Below are positions 1-8,450 of a stretch of 37,335 nucleotides of DNA, piece by piece. This DNA comes from Edaphobacter aggregans (GTDB taxonomy: Bacteria; Acidobacteriota; Terriglobia; Terriglobales; Acidobacteriaceae): contig DZDJ01000009.1 in the NCBI GenBank assembly GCA_022736715.1, positions 1-37,335 of the forward strand. Direction: 5' to 3'. The notes below the pieces were generated by a model. It made no database searches and had not been told where the DNA came from. It saw nothing but the letters and a program-made list of their open reading frames with translations. Positions within the stretch are counted from its first letter, which is position 1. The number at the start of each line of letters is the position of its first letter. Made by a program: the position numbers and the translations under genes.

Positions 1-48
1 CGCAACCCACCCCGTGCTAGCATGGCCACGTTTGCAGGAGGCGCTCGC

Positions 49-414
49 ATGGCTCCTACACTTGGCAACGGAAAAATCTGTTACGTCGAAATTCCCACCA
101 CGGATATTGCACTCTCGGCGGAGTTCTACCAGAAGGTCTTCGGCTGGCATGTCCGGCAGCGCGGCGACGGTGCCACCGCATTTGACGATGGCGTGGGACA
201 GGTGAGCGGCGCCTGGGTGCTGGGGCGTCCGCCTTCGACGCAACCCGGTGTTCTGGTACACATCATGGTCAACAGCGCTGCCGACACCATCGACCGCATC
301 ATCGCCAACGGAGGCGAAATCGTGCAGCCCATCGGGGCCGACGCACCGGAGATCACCGCCCGCTTCCGCGACCCCGGCGGCAACATCTTCGGCATTTATC
401 AGGAACCGGCTTAA
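49..414 (+). CDS. VOC (glyoxalase/bleomycin-resistance fold) protein
   Basis: This 121-residue protein has the single beta-alpha-beta-beta-beta repeat layout of the vicinal oxygen chelate superfamily. It opens with a strand containing GKICYVEIP, has an AEFYQKVFGW helix, and ends with the typical RDPGGNIFGIYQ segment. Members are small dioxygenases, lyases or binding proteins, and the substrate cannot be told from this sequence. An upstream in-frame ATG exists at 22. I chose 49 because a GCAGGAGG Shine-Dalgarno ends 7 nt before it and family members begin close to the first strand. The stop codon lies inside the first unit of a downstream tandem repeat. Confidence 0.85.
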   Translation: MAPTLGNGKICYVEIPTTDIALSAEFYQKVFGWHVRQRGDGATAFDDGVGQVSGAWVLGRPPSTQPGVLVHIMVNSAADTIDRIIANGGEIVQPIGADAPEITARFRDPGGNIFGIYQEPA

Positions 415-746
415 GCCGTGCCCCACATCTCGCTTTTGAGTGTTCGGTTCCATGACATGCTTTACACCAAGTTTCTGGAGATGCTTTACATTTCCGCGCG
501 AGCGAGAGCCAGCGCGGAGGTGGGATAGCGATGCCTTCGTTTATCGACCGGTTGTTTTGTTAAGGGCACGGCTTAAGCCGTGCCCCACATCTCGCTTTTG
601 AGTGTTCGGTTCCATGACATGCTTTACACCAAGTTTCTGGAGATGCTTTACATTTCCGCGCGAGCGAGAGCCAGCGCGGAGGTGGGATAGCGATGCCTTC
701 GTTTATCGACCGGTTGTTTTGTTAAGGGCACGGCTTAAGCCGTGCC
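407..746. repeat. Perfect 162-bp tandem duplication
   Basis: Two copies (407-568 and 569-730) look identical base for base and are followed by a 16-bp start of a third copy (731-746). The unit opens with CGGCTTAAGCCGTGCC. It contains the segment CAAGTTTCTGGAGATGCTTT, a close relative of which occurs at 17545-17567. The junctions create the perfect 20-bp palindrome GGCACGGCTTAAGCCGTGCC at 565-584 and 727-746. No open frame of note lies in it. The lack of divergence between copies suggests a recent duplication; the TTTACA-rich segment could be a remnant of a mobile-element end, which is inference. Confidence 0.95.
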
Positions 747-858
747 AATCACTCTGAAAATAAAGAGAGGGCTTCAGCCCCTGAGGTACGTTTGTTCAAC
801 CTTAGCGGCTAAAGCCGCCATCTTGTTCCGCATTCTGCGGCATGGCTGAAGCCATGCC
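565..858. repeat. Cluster of GGCTnnAGCC palindromes
   Basis: Five short hairpins share the core GGCTnnAGCC: the 20-bp palindrome at 565-584, its copy at 727-746, GGGCTTCAGCCC at 769-780, GCGGCTAAAGCCGC at 805-818 and GGCATGGCTGAAGCCATGCC at 839-858. The 415-948 stretch has no gene. It consists of the 162-bp tandem unit, these palindromes and the aspA leader. The segment 767-800 also resembles the interspersed repeats at 3899-4017 and 24583-24706. The hairpins look like REP-type intergenic elements that could act in mRNA stability or as short mobile palindromes. Confidence 0.7.
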
Positions 859-948
859 CTTAACACGGCTCTCCTTCTGCTGGTTCCCGGCATCCATGCT
901 GCCACGGGATTATTCTGTTCACGTCTGTTCTTATGAAGGAGCGCCGCC

Positions 949-2388
949 ATGTCCAAAGCCATCGCCCAAACCCGCAAGGAAAAAGACTCTCTCGGATTCG
1001 TTGAAGTCCCCGCCGCAGCCTACTATGGCGCGCAGACGGCGCGTGCCGTGGAGAATTACCCGATCAGCGGCATGCGCGCGCATCCGGCGCTCATCCGCGC
1101 GGTCGGCATGGTGAAGCGGGCCGCGGCAGAGGCGAACAAAGAGCTTGGGCTGGTCGAAGCCGAGCGCGCCCAGGCCATTGTGCAGGCGGCGCAGGAGGTC
1201 ATCGACGGCAAGTGGAACGCCGAGTTCGTCGTCGATGTCTTTCAGGCCGGTGCGGGCGTCAGCTTCCACATGAACGCGAACGAGGTCATCGCCAACCGCG
1301 CCAATGAAATTCTAGGAGGCACGCTGGGCGAGTATGCGCGGGTGCATCCAAATGACCACGTGAACTATGGCCAGTCCACCAACGACGTCTTCCCCACCAG
1401 TATGCGGCTGGCCACGCTGCTGAACCTGGAAGCTCTTTACCCGGTGCTGGATGGCCTGGCCGCCAGCTTTTCATCAAAAGCCAGGGAGTTCCACGACGTG
1501 ATGAAGTCCGGCCGCACCCACATGCAGGACGCTGTGCCGATGCGGCTCGGCCAGGAATTCGCCGCTTACGGGCTGGCGATGCGCAAAGCTCAGACCAGTA
1601 TCGAGCACGCAGCCGACTCCCTGCGCGAGCTAGGGCTGGGCGGCTCGGCGGTGGGCACCGGCATCAACACGCATCCGGAGTATCGAGCCAAAGCCATCGC
1701 CAATCTTGCGCGCATCTCCGGGCAAAGGCTGACGCCCGCCGAGGACATGCGCTGGGCGATGCAATCGAACGCCTGCATGGCCGAAGTCAGCGCGGCGCTG
1801 CGCGGGCTGGCGCTGGAGACGATCCGCATCAGCAATGACCTGCGCCTGCTCTCCTCCGGGCCAAACACCGGATTCGCGGAAATCCACCTGCCCAGCCTGC
1901 AGCCGGGTTCGTCCATCATGCCGGGCAAGATCAATCCGGTCATGCCGGAGCTGGCGGCGATGGTGAGCTTTCAGGTGATCGGCAATGACACTGCGGTGGC
2001 TTATGCAGTGCAGGCCGGGCAACTGGAGCTGAACGTGATGATGCCCACGATGGCGTACAACGTGCTGCAATCCATCACCATTCTGGCCAACATGCTGCAC
2101 CAGTTTGATCGCTGTTGCGTTGCGGGCATCACCGCCAACCGGGCCCGCTGCGAGTTCTATGCGCAGAGCTCGGTATCGCTGGCCACCGCGCTGAACCCGT
2201 ATATCGGCTATGCCAAAGCTGCGGAAATTGTGAAGGAGTCTGTGGCCACGGGCGAAAGCATTATCCAGATCGCGCGGACCAGAAAGCTGCTGAGCGAGGA
2301 GCAGATTGCCGGCATTCTGGACCCAGCGCGCATGACCGAGCCACAGTATCCGCTGGAGGCGGCCAAAGATCGGGACAAAAGAAAATAG
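949..2388 (+). CDS. aspA: Aspartate ammonia-lyase
   Basis: The 479-residue protein belongs to the aspartase/fumarase superfamily, whose members are cytosolic homotetramers. The flexible-loop signature GSSIMPGKINPVMPE starts at residue 320, with the catalytic serine in the SS pair. GQSTNDVFPTS and SGRTHMQDAVP are the other conserved substrate-binding regions. The run VDVFQAGAGVSFHMNANEV is closer to aspartases (QGGAGTSVNMNTNEV) than to class II fumarase (GSGTSSNMN), so reversible deamination of aspartate to fumarate and ammonia is the likely reaction. A fumarase or another lyase role is a minor alternative. AAGGAG at 934-939 supports the ATG at 949. A strong hairpin follows the stop. Confidence 0.9.
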   Translation: MSKAIAQTRKEKDSLGFVEVPAAAYYGAQTARAVENYPISGMRAHPALIRAVGMVKRAAAEANKELGLVEAERAQAIVQAAQEVIDGKWNAEFVVDVFQAGAGVSFHMNANEVIANRANEILGGTLGEYARVHPNDHVNYGQSTNDVFPTSMRLATLLNLEALYPVLDGLAASFSSKAREFHDVMKSGRTHMQDAVPMRLGQEFAAYGLAMRKAQTSIEHAADSLRELGLGGSAVGTGINTHPEYRAKAIANLARISGQRLTPAEDMRWAMQSNACMAEVSAALRGLALETIRISNDLRLLSSGPNTGFAEIHLPSLQPGSSIMPGKINPVMPELAAMVSFQVIGNDTAVAYAVQAGQLELNVMMPTMAYNVLQSITILANMLHQFDRCCVAGITANRARCEFYAQSSVSLATALNPYIGYAKAAEIVKESVATGESIIQIARTRKLLSEEQIAGILDPARMTEPQYPLEAAKDRDKRK

Positions 2389-2398
2389 CAGTTAAAAC

Positions 2399-2430
2399 AG
2401 AAGGCCGCATCCGAACGGATGCGGCCTTCT
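2399..2430. terminator. Bidirectional terminator hairpin
   Basis: A perfect 14-bp stem, AGAAGGCCGCATCC with its complement around a GAAC loop, lies between the convergent aspA and outer-membrane protein genes. It is preceded by TTAAAAC and followed by TTCTGAACG rather than a long U run. The stem sequence recurs in the hairpins at 3854 and 4024. Confidence 0.85.
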
Positions 2431-2450
2431 GAACGATTCGCCCCTCGCCG

Positions 2451-3137
2451 TTACTGGCGGCCGAAGCGATAGACAAAACCGAAGTTGAATCCGCGGTTGT
2501 TCTGAATCTGGCCACCGTAGTTGCTGAAGAGATACGTCGGGCTGATGCGCGCGGTGAAGTTGGGGTACAGGTTGTAATCCAGGTTCAGGTTGGCGCTGGC
2601 GGAGGCGCGCGTCGACGTGGGCCACATGCCCAGCAGCGGCGCGGCAAACCCCTTGGAGTCGCCGTCAAAGTTGCCCATGGTGGCGCCTGCCAGCACATTT
2701 ACGCTCGCGGCCAGTTTCTCTGTGCGATAAAAACGCCACTGCGGACCGGCCATGAAGGTGTACTGGCTGATGGTGGGGTTGGAGATGTTGTACTGGTTGT
2801 TGTAAAGCTCGGCCGGGCCATAGTGGCCGCGCACGTCCGCCGTAATGCCAAAGAGCGGGCTGAAGTAGCGTGTACCGTTTACCACCCAGTTGCCCTCGTT
2901 CATCTTGCGGATGTACTGGCCATCGCGGAAGCGCAGGTAGCCGCCACCCACAAAAATTTCGTACTTGTGGCTGTACGTGTCCTTCACAATAGCGGCAATG
3001 CGGCGCTGGCGGTTGATGGAGACACTGCGATGACGGCGCTGCGCCTGCATGGGCTGCGCGGCAACCAGCAGAAAGCAAATGGCGGTAAGCAGTGCGAAAA
3101 CGACAAACTGGCTACGGACGGACTTGAAACGAACCAT
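2451..3137 (-). CDS. Outer-membrane beta-barrel protein, unknown role
   Basis: The 228-residue protein begins with a signal peptide (basic MVRFKSVRSQ, hydrophobic FVVFALLTAICFLLVAA, cleavage after MQA around residue 32). It then shows alternating amphipathic strands rich in Tyr, Phe, Asn and Gly. It ends in GFNFGFVYRFGRQ, typical of a last barrel strand with a near-terminal aromatic residue. This fits an eight-strand OmpA/OmpX-like barrel. I do not recognise a specific family or function. It is convergent with aspA through a shared terminator and divergent from the cytochrome gene at 3266. An AGGGG run lies about 13 nt before the start. Confidence 0.75.
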   Translation of the reverse strand: MVRFKSVRSQFVVFALLTAICFLLVAAQPMQAQRRHRSVSINRQRRIAAIVKDTYSHKYEIFVGGGYLRFRDGQYIRKMNEGNWVVNGTRYFSPLFGITADVRGHYGPAELYNNQYNISNPTISQYTFMAGPQWRFYRTEKLAASVNVLAGATMGNFDGDSKGFAAPLLGMWPTSTRASASANLNLDYNLYPNFTARISPTYLFSNYGGQIQNNRGFNFGFVYRFGRQ

Positions 3138-3265
3138 CAGAAAAATACCCCTGGCGAATGCAGTTTGATACTGTTGTCTTTAGACGAACCTTGGCGGCCG
3201 GTTCAGGCCGCAATCTTTATTAGAACATCCGCAGTGCATCTCTGCGGAGTGAATGTTGGGGGGAC

Positions 3266-3832
3266 ATGGCTGCCGCGCGTGCAAAATCTGGAAAAAGTGG
3301 TACGGGAAAACTAATTATAGGCTTTCTGCTGGGTCTGCTGGTGCTGCCGTTGACGGCGCTGGCCTGGTTTCAGTTCGGGCATCCGCCGGTAGCAGTGGCC
3401 GATGCGCCCTTCCCGTTCGAGGCCAGGATCGTCCAGGTGCCGCTGTATGCGCGTATTGACCGCGAACGGCCAAAATCGCCCCCCTTCGGTATAGATGAAG
3501 ATGTTTTTGAGTCTGGCGCGCGTATTTTCCGCGCACAATGCGCCGCCTGCCACGGCGTCCCGGGGCAGGACTCCGACTTTGCCCGCCACATGTATCCCCG
3601 TGCTCCACAACTGTGGGCCAAACACCGGCATGGCAACGTCGTCGGCGTCAGTAACGATTCTCCGGGCGAAACCTACTGGAAGGTGGCCAACGGCATCCGG
3701 CTGAGCGGCATGCCTTCCTACAACCATGTGCTGACCGATACGCAGATGTGGCAGGTGAGCCTGCTGCTGGCCAATGCCAACCAGGAACTGCCCGATCCGG
3801 TGATGAAAATCCTGAAGCAGCCGCTGCCGTAA
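3266..3832 (+). CDS. Membrane-anchored monohaem cytochrome c
   Basis: The 188-residue protein has an N-terminal hydrophobic helix (about residues 13-35, LIIGFLLGLLVLPLTALAWF) that would anchor or export it. A class I cytochrome c domain follows, with one haem-binding site CAACH and a probable distal methionine in RLSGMPSYN. It should act as an electron carrier on the periplasmic face of the inner membrane. No oxidase or dehydrogenase partner is adjacent. The start has a G-run (TTGGGGGG) just upstream. A terminator hairpin follows 21 bp after the stop. Confidence 0.88.
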   Translation: MAAARAKSGKSGTGKLIIGFLLGLLVLPLTALAWFQFGHPPVAVADAPFPFEARIVQVPLYARIDRERPKSPPFGIDEDVFESGARIFRAQCAACHGVPGQDSDFARHMYPRAPQLWAKHRHGNVVGVSNDSPGETYWKVANGIRLSGMPSYNHVLTDTQMWQVSLLLANANQELPDPVMKILKQPLP

Positions 3833-3853
3833 AGCGACAGCTTCCCAGTAGAA

Positions 3854-3879
3854 AGGCCGCGTCCGGATGGACGCGGCCT
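3854..3879 (+). terminator. Terminator hairpin after cytochrome gene
   Basis: An 11-bp perfect stem AGGCCGCGTCC/GGACGCGGCCT closes a GGAT loop, 21 bp after the cytochrome stop. There is no U run after it. The stem sequence is nearly the same as those at 2399 and 4024. Confidence 0.75.
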
Positions 3880-3898
3880 GAGCGTGAGGACAAACCCA

Positions 3899-4017
3899 GT
3901 TTTGTTGAAGGGCATTGGGTAGACGAGGGCTTCAGCCCTCGGTGCCATCCATGCTTCCTTTTCCTCGCGGCTTCAGTCTCTGCGGTACATTTTTCTTCTG
4001 CGAAATGACTTTGTCAG
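3899..4017 (-). repeat. Interspersed ~120-bp repeat, copy A
   Basis: Read on the minus strand this intergenic segment starts CTGACAAAGTC, runs through GTACCGCAGAGACTGAAGCC and GGCACCGAGGGCTGAAGCCC, and ends CCCTTCAACAAAA. The same order of blocks is found on the plus strand at 24583-24706, so this is a dispersed element in opposite orientation. GAGGGCTTCAGCCCTC inside it is a near-perfect hairpin. No coding capacity is seen. Confidence 0.8.
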
Positions 4018-4023
4018 CCGCCA

Positions 4024-4054
4024 AAAGGCCGCGTCCTCCAACGACGCGGCCTTT
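4024..4054 (-). terminator. Terminator hairpin for the DUF481 gene
   Basis: A perfect 12-bp stem AAAGGCCGCGTC/GACGCGGCCTTT encloses a 7-nt loop. It ends 34 bp past the stop of the minus-strand gene at 4089. On that strand the stem is followed by TTGG, giving a short U run. Confidence 0.75.
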
Positions 4055-4088
4055 CCGTTTTCCCGGCGCCAATGCCCGGCAGATGCGG

Positions 4089-5306
4089 CTATTTGAAGGA
4101 ATACGTCAGCCCGGTTGTGAACTGGAAGCTGTTCTTCTTGAAGCCCGCTCCCGGATTGTTCAGGTAGTTGTCAATGGTGGAAACCGACAGGCTGAAGCTC
4201 TTGTACACGGGCACGGCCAGCGTCGCGCTCCCCGCAGCCGCAAAGGCCTGTTCGAAGTTCCACGCTGGACTGAGGGAAAGCTGTTCATTGAACAGCACTT
4301 TATGCGGCAGGTGACGAACATAGATTTCCGCAAACGTGGAACCGACCAGGTCCTCGTTGTTCGACGGATCCTGGAACTGCTGCTTCAGGTAGTGCAGATC
4401 GCCCTTCATGTCCAGTTGCTGAACAGCATTTTCGATGATTGTGCGGCCCAGACCGATACCGTAGGTCTGGGCGAGGTCGAGGCCCTGCGAGAAGTTGTGG
4501 TCGTAGGCCAACTGTCCCAGTGCGTACGTTTTGGTGGAGATGTATTCGTCGCGCTCGCCATCGGCATGGAAGATGCTGGTCTTCACGTCGGCCGTACCCG
4601 GCTGGGTCACCTTGCCGTAGGCCTCATTCATGTTGAAGGTGGTCCGGTTGCGGCGCGGCAGCCATTGCACTGTGGGAATGCCGCGCTGCAGGCTCATGGC
4701 TCCAGTAAACGTAGTTGAATTCTGCGTGGCCTTCACAATGCTGGATCCCAGCGTGAAGTTGCCGCCCCAGCCATAAAACGGCCCCGGCTTTCTGGCCAGA
4801 TCGTGGTCGTAAGTAGACTGGCCGATCAGGTAGAGCACATCGCTCTGCGGAACCGTGAGTGGCGAGCCCGCAGGATTTGCCACCGTGACCTTCTTGTCCG
4901 CCAGCGTCACCGTGCCCATCTGCACAGTGCCGCGCCGGAAAGGCACGCTTTTGCGGATGACCGCAAAATTTCCCGACGAGCGCAGCTCCTTGATTTTGTC
5001 CATGCTGATCGTCAGCTCTCCGGCCATGTCGCTCTTAAACAGCACGCTGTTGCCGGACACGCGCTCCAACAGGCCACTGAGCTGGTCACCGTTGGTGAAG
5101 ACAATCACGTCCGGCGCTGGTCTGGGTTTGCTGGCGCCGCCGTTGGCCGCACCCTTGCCAGTGGCTGCTATGCCGGAGACATCTTTTGCCGCAGCAGCAG
5201 GCGGCAGCGCGCCGGCAATCAGCATTCCGCCAGCCAGGCTGGCGCAGGCGAAGAAAAAGCGCAGTCGGGGAGAGATGGCCCCGGTGGGAATGGGCTGCAC
5301 GGGCAT
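4089..5306 (-). CDS. DUF481-family outer-membrane protein
   Basis: The 405-residue exported protein has a signal peptide (residues 1 to about 38, RLRFFFACASLAGGMLIAGA then PPAAAA). A small N-terminal beta domain follows around residues 65-120 with FTNGDQLSGLLERVSGNSVLFKS. A long C-terminal barrel-like region resembles DUF481 (YdiY-type) proteins: GWGGNFTLGSS, AYGKVT, LGQLAYDHNFSQGLDLAQTYGIGLG, and FTTGLTYSFK at the end, with a terminal aromatic as in outer-membrane barrels. The function of the family is not known. The frame is open up to 5555, but I chose the ATG at 5306 because the signal peptide starts there and a GAAAGG sequence precedes it. The 285 bp upstream hold only its leader and no recognised element. 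Confidence 0.8.
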   Translation of the reverse strand: MPVQPIPTGAISPRLRFFFACASLAGGMLIAGALPPAAAAKDVSGIAATGKGAANGGASKPRPAPDVIVFTNGDQLSGLLERVSGNSVLFKSDMAGELTISMDKIKELRSSGNFAVIRKSVPFRRGTVQMGTVTLADKKVTVANPAGSPLTVPQSDVLYLIGQSTYDHDLARKPGPFYGWGGNFTLGSSIVKATQNSTTFTGAMSLQRGIPTVQWLPRRNRTTFNMNEAYGKVTQPGTADVKTSIFHADGERDEYISTKTYALGQLAYDHNFSQGLDLAQTYGIGLGRTIIENAVQQLDMKGDLHYLKQQFQDPSNNEDLVGSTFAEIYVRHLPHKVLFNEQLSLSPAWNFEQAFAAAGSATLAVPVYKSFSLSVSTIDNYLNNPGAGFKKNSFQFTTGLTYSFK

Positions 5307-5591
5307 TGCTGACCTTTCGTTGCCAAAGATTTTTACGGTTGAGTGGTTCCGGTTTTGTACTTCAGAAACTTCGCCATACCTACGGCACACATTCAGCTCT
5401 TTTAAGATACCGCAGCTTTGCTCATTGCTGAAAAGACGGACGTTGATTGTTCCATCAGGATGCAATTTCCTGCCGCTATGTTGCCCCCGTGTTGCCGCAA
5501 AGATGAAGCCGGGGCAAAATGCAGGGCCGGCTGGAACCATGCCTGCATGCTCCAACCACCTGGGAATTGACCTGCGCCGGCGCCTGGCCCC

Positions 5592-6875
5592 TCAGGCGCT
5601 TTGCGTCTCTGGCAGGCCCGCCTTCAGCCGAATGGCAATCTCCATCTGCGCCAGCAGGGCCTCCAGTTGCGCCGTGGGAATCGCGCCCTGCGCCATCTCC
5701 GCCGAGCCGCCGCCACGCACGCCAAAAGCTGCCAGATGTTCGCGCAGCAGGTTGCCGCAGTGGATGGCATCGGGGCTGGCTGCCCGCGCCAGCACCACCG
5801 TCGCCGGATCTGCCGCCGTAGACGCGATCAGCGCAACCGTGCGCGGCGCAGCCGACACCAGCCTGGCCGCCAGCAGCCTGGCGTAGACGGCATCGTATAC
5901 CGGCAGCGTGGCCGAAACATAATGCAGGCCATTGTCCTCCGGATACGCCACCAGCAGCATGGCTGCCTGATAGTTGGCCAGATCTTCCAGCAGCGCCTGA
6001 CGGCTTTTGGCCGCGCTTCTGGCCTCCGCCATCTGCCGCAACACCAGTTCCGGCAGTTGCTGCGCCGGGGCGGAAAACAGGAGCGCCGTCTGCGCCAACA
6101 ATTCAAAATCTCTGCGCGCAGTGGCAATGGCGCGCTGCCCGCAGACAAACTCCACGCGAAAGCCCTGGCGCACTTTTTCCACCTTGCGCAGCAGCAGACC
6201 GCCAATCTGTCCGGTGGACCGCAGATGCGTGCCGCCACAGGCATTCAGATCAAAGTCGGCGATTTCTACCATCCGGATGCTGCCTTCGCGCTCTGGCAGC
6301 TTGCGCAACATACCGCCAGCCAGCAGCGCCTCTGCCTCTGCCCGTGGCACCACGCGAAGCGCGATGGGCCGGTCCTCCGCAATCACACTGTTGGCCAGCC
6401 GTTCGGCGCGCACCACATCCTCTGGCGCAAGCTGCTCCACGCCCAGATCAATCGTGGCGCTCTCCGCCCCCAGATGAAACGAAACCGTATGCGCCCGGCA
6501 GACGCGCACAAAGGCCGCAGACAGCAGATGCTGCCCGGCGTGCTGCTGCATGTGGTCCAGGCGGCGCTCCCAATCCACCGTTCCGCGCACCACGGTGCCG
6601 GTCAGCAGCGGCTTCTGCACCGTATGCCACACTTCGCCGTGCTCGTCCTCTTCCACCGCCAGTACAGGAACCGCCAGCGTCGCGCCGCTTTTTGCCGTGG
6701 CCTCCAGCGTGCCCACATCATGAGGCTGGCCGCCGCTGGTGGGGTAAAACGCCGAGCGGTCCAATGCAATCTGCCAGAGCGACTGACCGTTCTCGCGCGA
6801 AACTTCGTGGATGTCCGTTACTGCAGCCTCAAACGAGGTCAGCGTCGCGTCGTCGTAATAGAGTCGTACCGTCAT
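5592..6875 (-). CDS. AlaX-type alanyl-tRNA editing protein with DHHA1 domain
   Basis: The 427-residue protein resembles the editing half of alanyl-tRNA synthetase without the synthetase core. The start shows FYPTSGGQPHDVG. The zinc-site motifs HMQQHAGQHLL (HxxxH) and CGGTHLRSTGQIG (CxxxH) match trans-editing factors that hydrolyse Ser-tRNA(Ala) or Gly-tRNA(Ala) in the cytosol. The C-terminal part ends in FGVRGGGSAEMAQGAI, the glycine-rich DHHA1 signature, so this is the long AlaX form. All expected metal ligands are present. It precedes the MATE gene at 7003-8361 on the same strand only after a 127-bp gap, so joint transcription is uncertain. The start has only a weak ribosome site. Confidence 0.88.
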   Translation of the reverse strand: MTVRLYYDDATLTSFEAAVTDIHEVSRENGQSLWQIALDRSAFYPTSGGQPHDVGTLEATAKSGATLAVPVLAVEEDEHGEVWHTVQKPLLTGTVVRGTVDWERRLDHMQQHAGQHLLSAAFVRVCRAHTVSFHLGAESATIDLGVEQLAPEDVVRAERLANSVIAEDRPIALRVVPRAEAEALLAGGMLRKLPEREGSIRMVEIADFDLNACGGTHLRSTGQIGGLLLRKVEKVRQGFRVEFVCGQRAIATARRDFELLAQTALLFSAPAQQLPELVLRQMAEARSAAKSRQALLEDLANYQAAMLLVAYPEDNGLHYVSATLPVYDAVYARLLAARLVSAAPRTVALIASTAADPATVVLARAASPDAIHCGNLLREHLAAFGVRGGGSAEMAQGAIPTAQLEALLAQMEIAIRLKAGLPETQSA

Positions 6876-7002
6876 AAGGAAAGCCGTTCCGCCAGGCTGC
6901 TGCCTGCCTTCACCTGCTTCAGGGTTCTGGTTCAGAGTTCTGGTTCTGCCACCCTGCAGGAGGGTCTGCCTCCGATCATAAACCGCGCAGCGGCATTGCG
7001 CT

Positions 7003-8361
7003 CTACTCCGCCAGCCGATGCGTCGTCCGCTCCCACAGCGTCACCAGCAGCACACCCGCAATGATGAGCGCCACGCACAGCCCCAGCCACAGCCCCAGCG
7101 CCCCCAGGTGCAGTCGAAAGGCCAGCAACAGCCCCAGCGGCATACCGATGAGCCAGTAGCCAATGCTGTGCGCAATCAACCCGGAGTGGGTGTTGCCCGC
7201 GCCCCGCAAAGCACCGTTGGCTGTAATCTGAATGCCGTCAAACAGCTGGAAGGCCGCAGCCACCAGCAGCAGCGGCACTGCGGCAGCAATCACCGCAGGA
7301 TCGGGCGAGAAGGCGCGCGCAATCGCGTGCGTCGCCGTCACGTACACCACCGAAGCCGCCAGCATGAATCCGGCTCCCAGCAGAATGCCCGTCCAGCCCG
7401 CGTCTGACGCGCCCTGCTTGTCTTTGCGGCCAATGGCCTGCCCTACGCGCACCGCCGTGGCCGCGCTGATGGCAAAGGGCACCATGAAGGTAAAGCTGGC
7501 GCAATCCAGCGCGATCTGGTGCCCAGCCAGTTGCAGCGGCCCCAGCACAGCAATGATGGCGGTGACAGCGGCAAAAATGGCAATCTCCACCATGATCTGC
7601 CCACCAACCGGCAGCCCCAGCTTGACCAGGCTGCGCAGCCGCGGCCACTCAAAATGCAGCGGCGTCTGCAGCAGACCATAATTCTGCCGCCACTCCGTCA
7701 CCAGCACCGCCACCACCATGAAAAGCGCCATATAACAGCGCGAAAAGGTGGTTGACCAGCCGGAACCCACCACACCATACGCAGGAATCGTGATCGGCCC
7801 AAAGTGGTGGCCAAAGATCAGCACCCAGTCGCCGAAAATGTTGATCAGGTTGGCCGAGATCAACGCAAAGGCAATCGGCCGCACATGGTTGAAAGCCTGC
7901 ATATAGCGGCGCAGCACAAAGTAGATCAGCAGCGGCGGAGTGCCCCAGTTCAACGCATGCAGAAACGGCACCGCGGCGGCCAGCACGCTCTTGTCCACCG
8001 GCATGTGCAGCAGCGCCAGCGGGCAAAGCTCAATCACGCCCATCAGCACCACCGTCAGCATGGCCGTCAACAGCAGGCCATGCACCAGCCAGCGGTTGGC
8101 CTCGTCAATGCGCTCGGCTCCAAAAGCCTGGGAAATGTATGTGTCCAGCCCCAGCAGCACACCGCCGATGCCAAAGCCCAGCGTGTTGTAGAGCACCTGC
8201 CCCAGCGCGGCGGCACTCAGCGCAATGGCGGAGTTGCGCATGTGGCCCACCATCATCGTGTCCACAATGCCCATCGTCATCCAGCCGAGCTCCGCAAAAA
8301 TCAGCGGCAGCGCCAAATGCAACATCGGAGAAACTTCATGTCGAATGCTTTGTAGCTTCAT
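7003..8361 (-). CDS. MATE-family multidrug/Na+ antiporter
   Basis: The 452-residue protein has about 12 hydrophobic segments and the MATE layout: LPLIFAELGWMTMGIVDTMMVGHMRNSAIALSA split over the first helices, then GLDTYISQAFGA, and in the second half LPVGGQIMVEIAIFA, AVRVGQAIGRKD and ADGIQITANGALRGAG-like FDGIQITANGALRGAG. Such proteins export cationic drugs or metabolites using Na+ or H+ gradients at the inner membrane. The substrate is unknown. The ATG at 8361 is chosen over an upstream in-frame start because AGGAAG lies 10 nt before it. Confidence 0.92.
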   Translation of the reverse strand: MKLQSIRHEVSPMLHLALPLIFAELGWMTMGIVDTMMVGHMRNSAIALSAAALGQVLYNTLGFGIGGVLLGLDTYISQAFGAERIDEANRWLVHGLLLTAMLTVVLMGVIELCPLALLHMPVDKSVLAAAVPFLHALNWGTPPLLIYFVLRRYMQAFNHVRPIAFALISANLINIFGDWVLIFGHHFGPITIPAYGVVGSGWSTTFSRCYMALFMVVAVLVTEWRQNYGLLQTPLHFEWPRLRSLVKLGLPVGGQIMVEIAIFAAVTAIIAVLGPLQLAGHQIALDCASFTFMVPFAISAATAVRVGQAIGRKDKQGASDAGWTGILLGAGFMLAASVVYVTATHAIARAFSPDPAVIAAAVPLLLVAAAFQLFDGIQITANGALRGAGNTHSGLIAHSIGYWLIGMPLGLLLAFRLHLGALGLWLGLCVALIIAGVLLVTLWERTTHRLAE

Positions 8362-8450
8362 ACAGAAACGCTTCCTGCACTCCAGGCCATCACGCCTTGT
8401 GTTCAATGAGGTTGTTCAGAAAAAAGGACGGGGCAGAACCGCCGCCAACG

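Noticed and set aside
407-746. Phage or integron attachment site
   Set aside because: The repeated 162-bp units are tandem and no integrase or tRNA gene is adjacent.
5601-7064. 487-codon plus-strand frame opposite the AlaX-type gene
   Set aside because: Arg/Gln/His-rich shadow frame; zinc-site motifs are on the minus strand.
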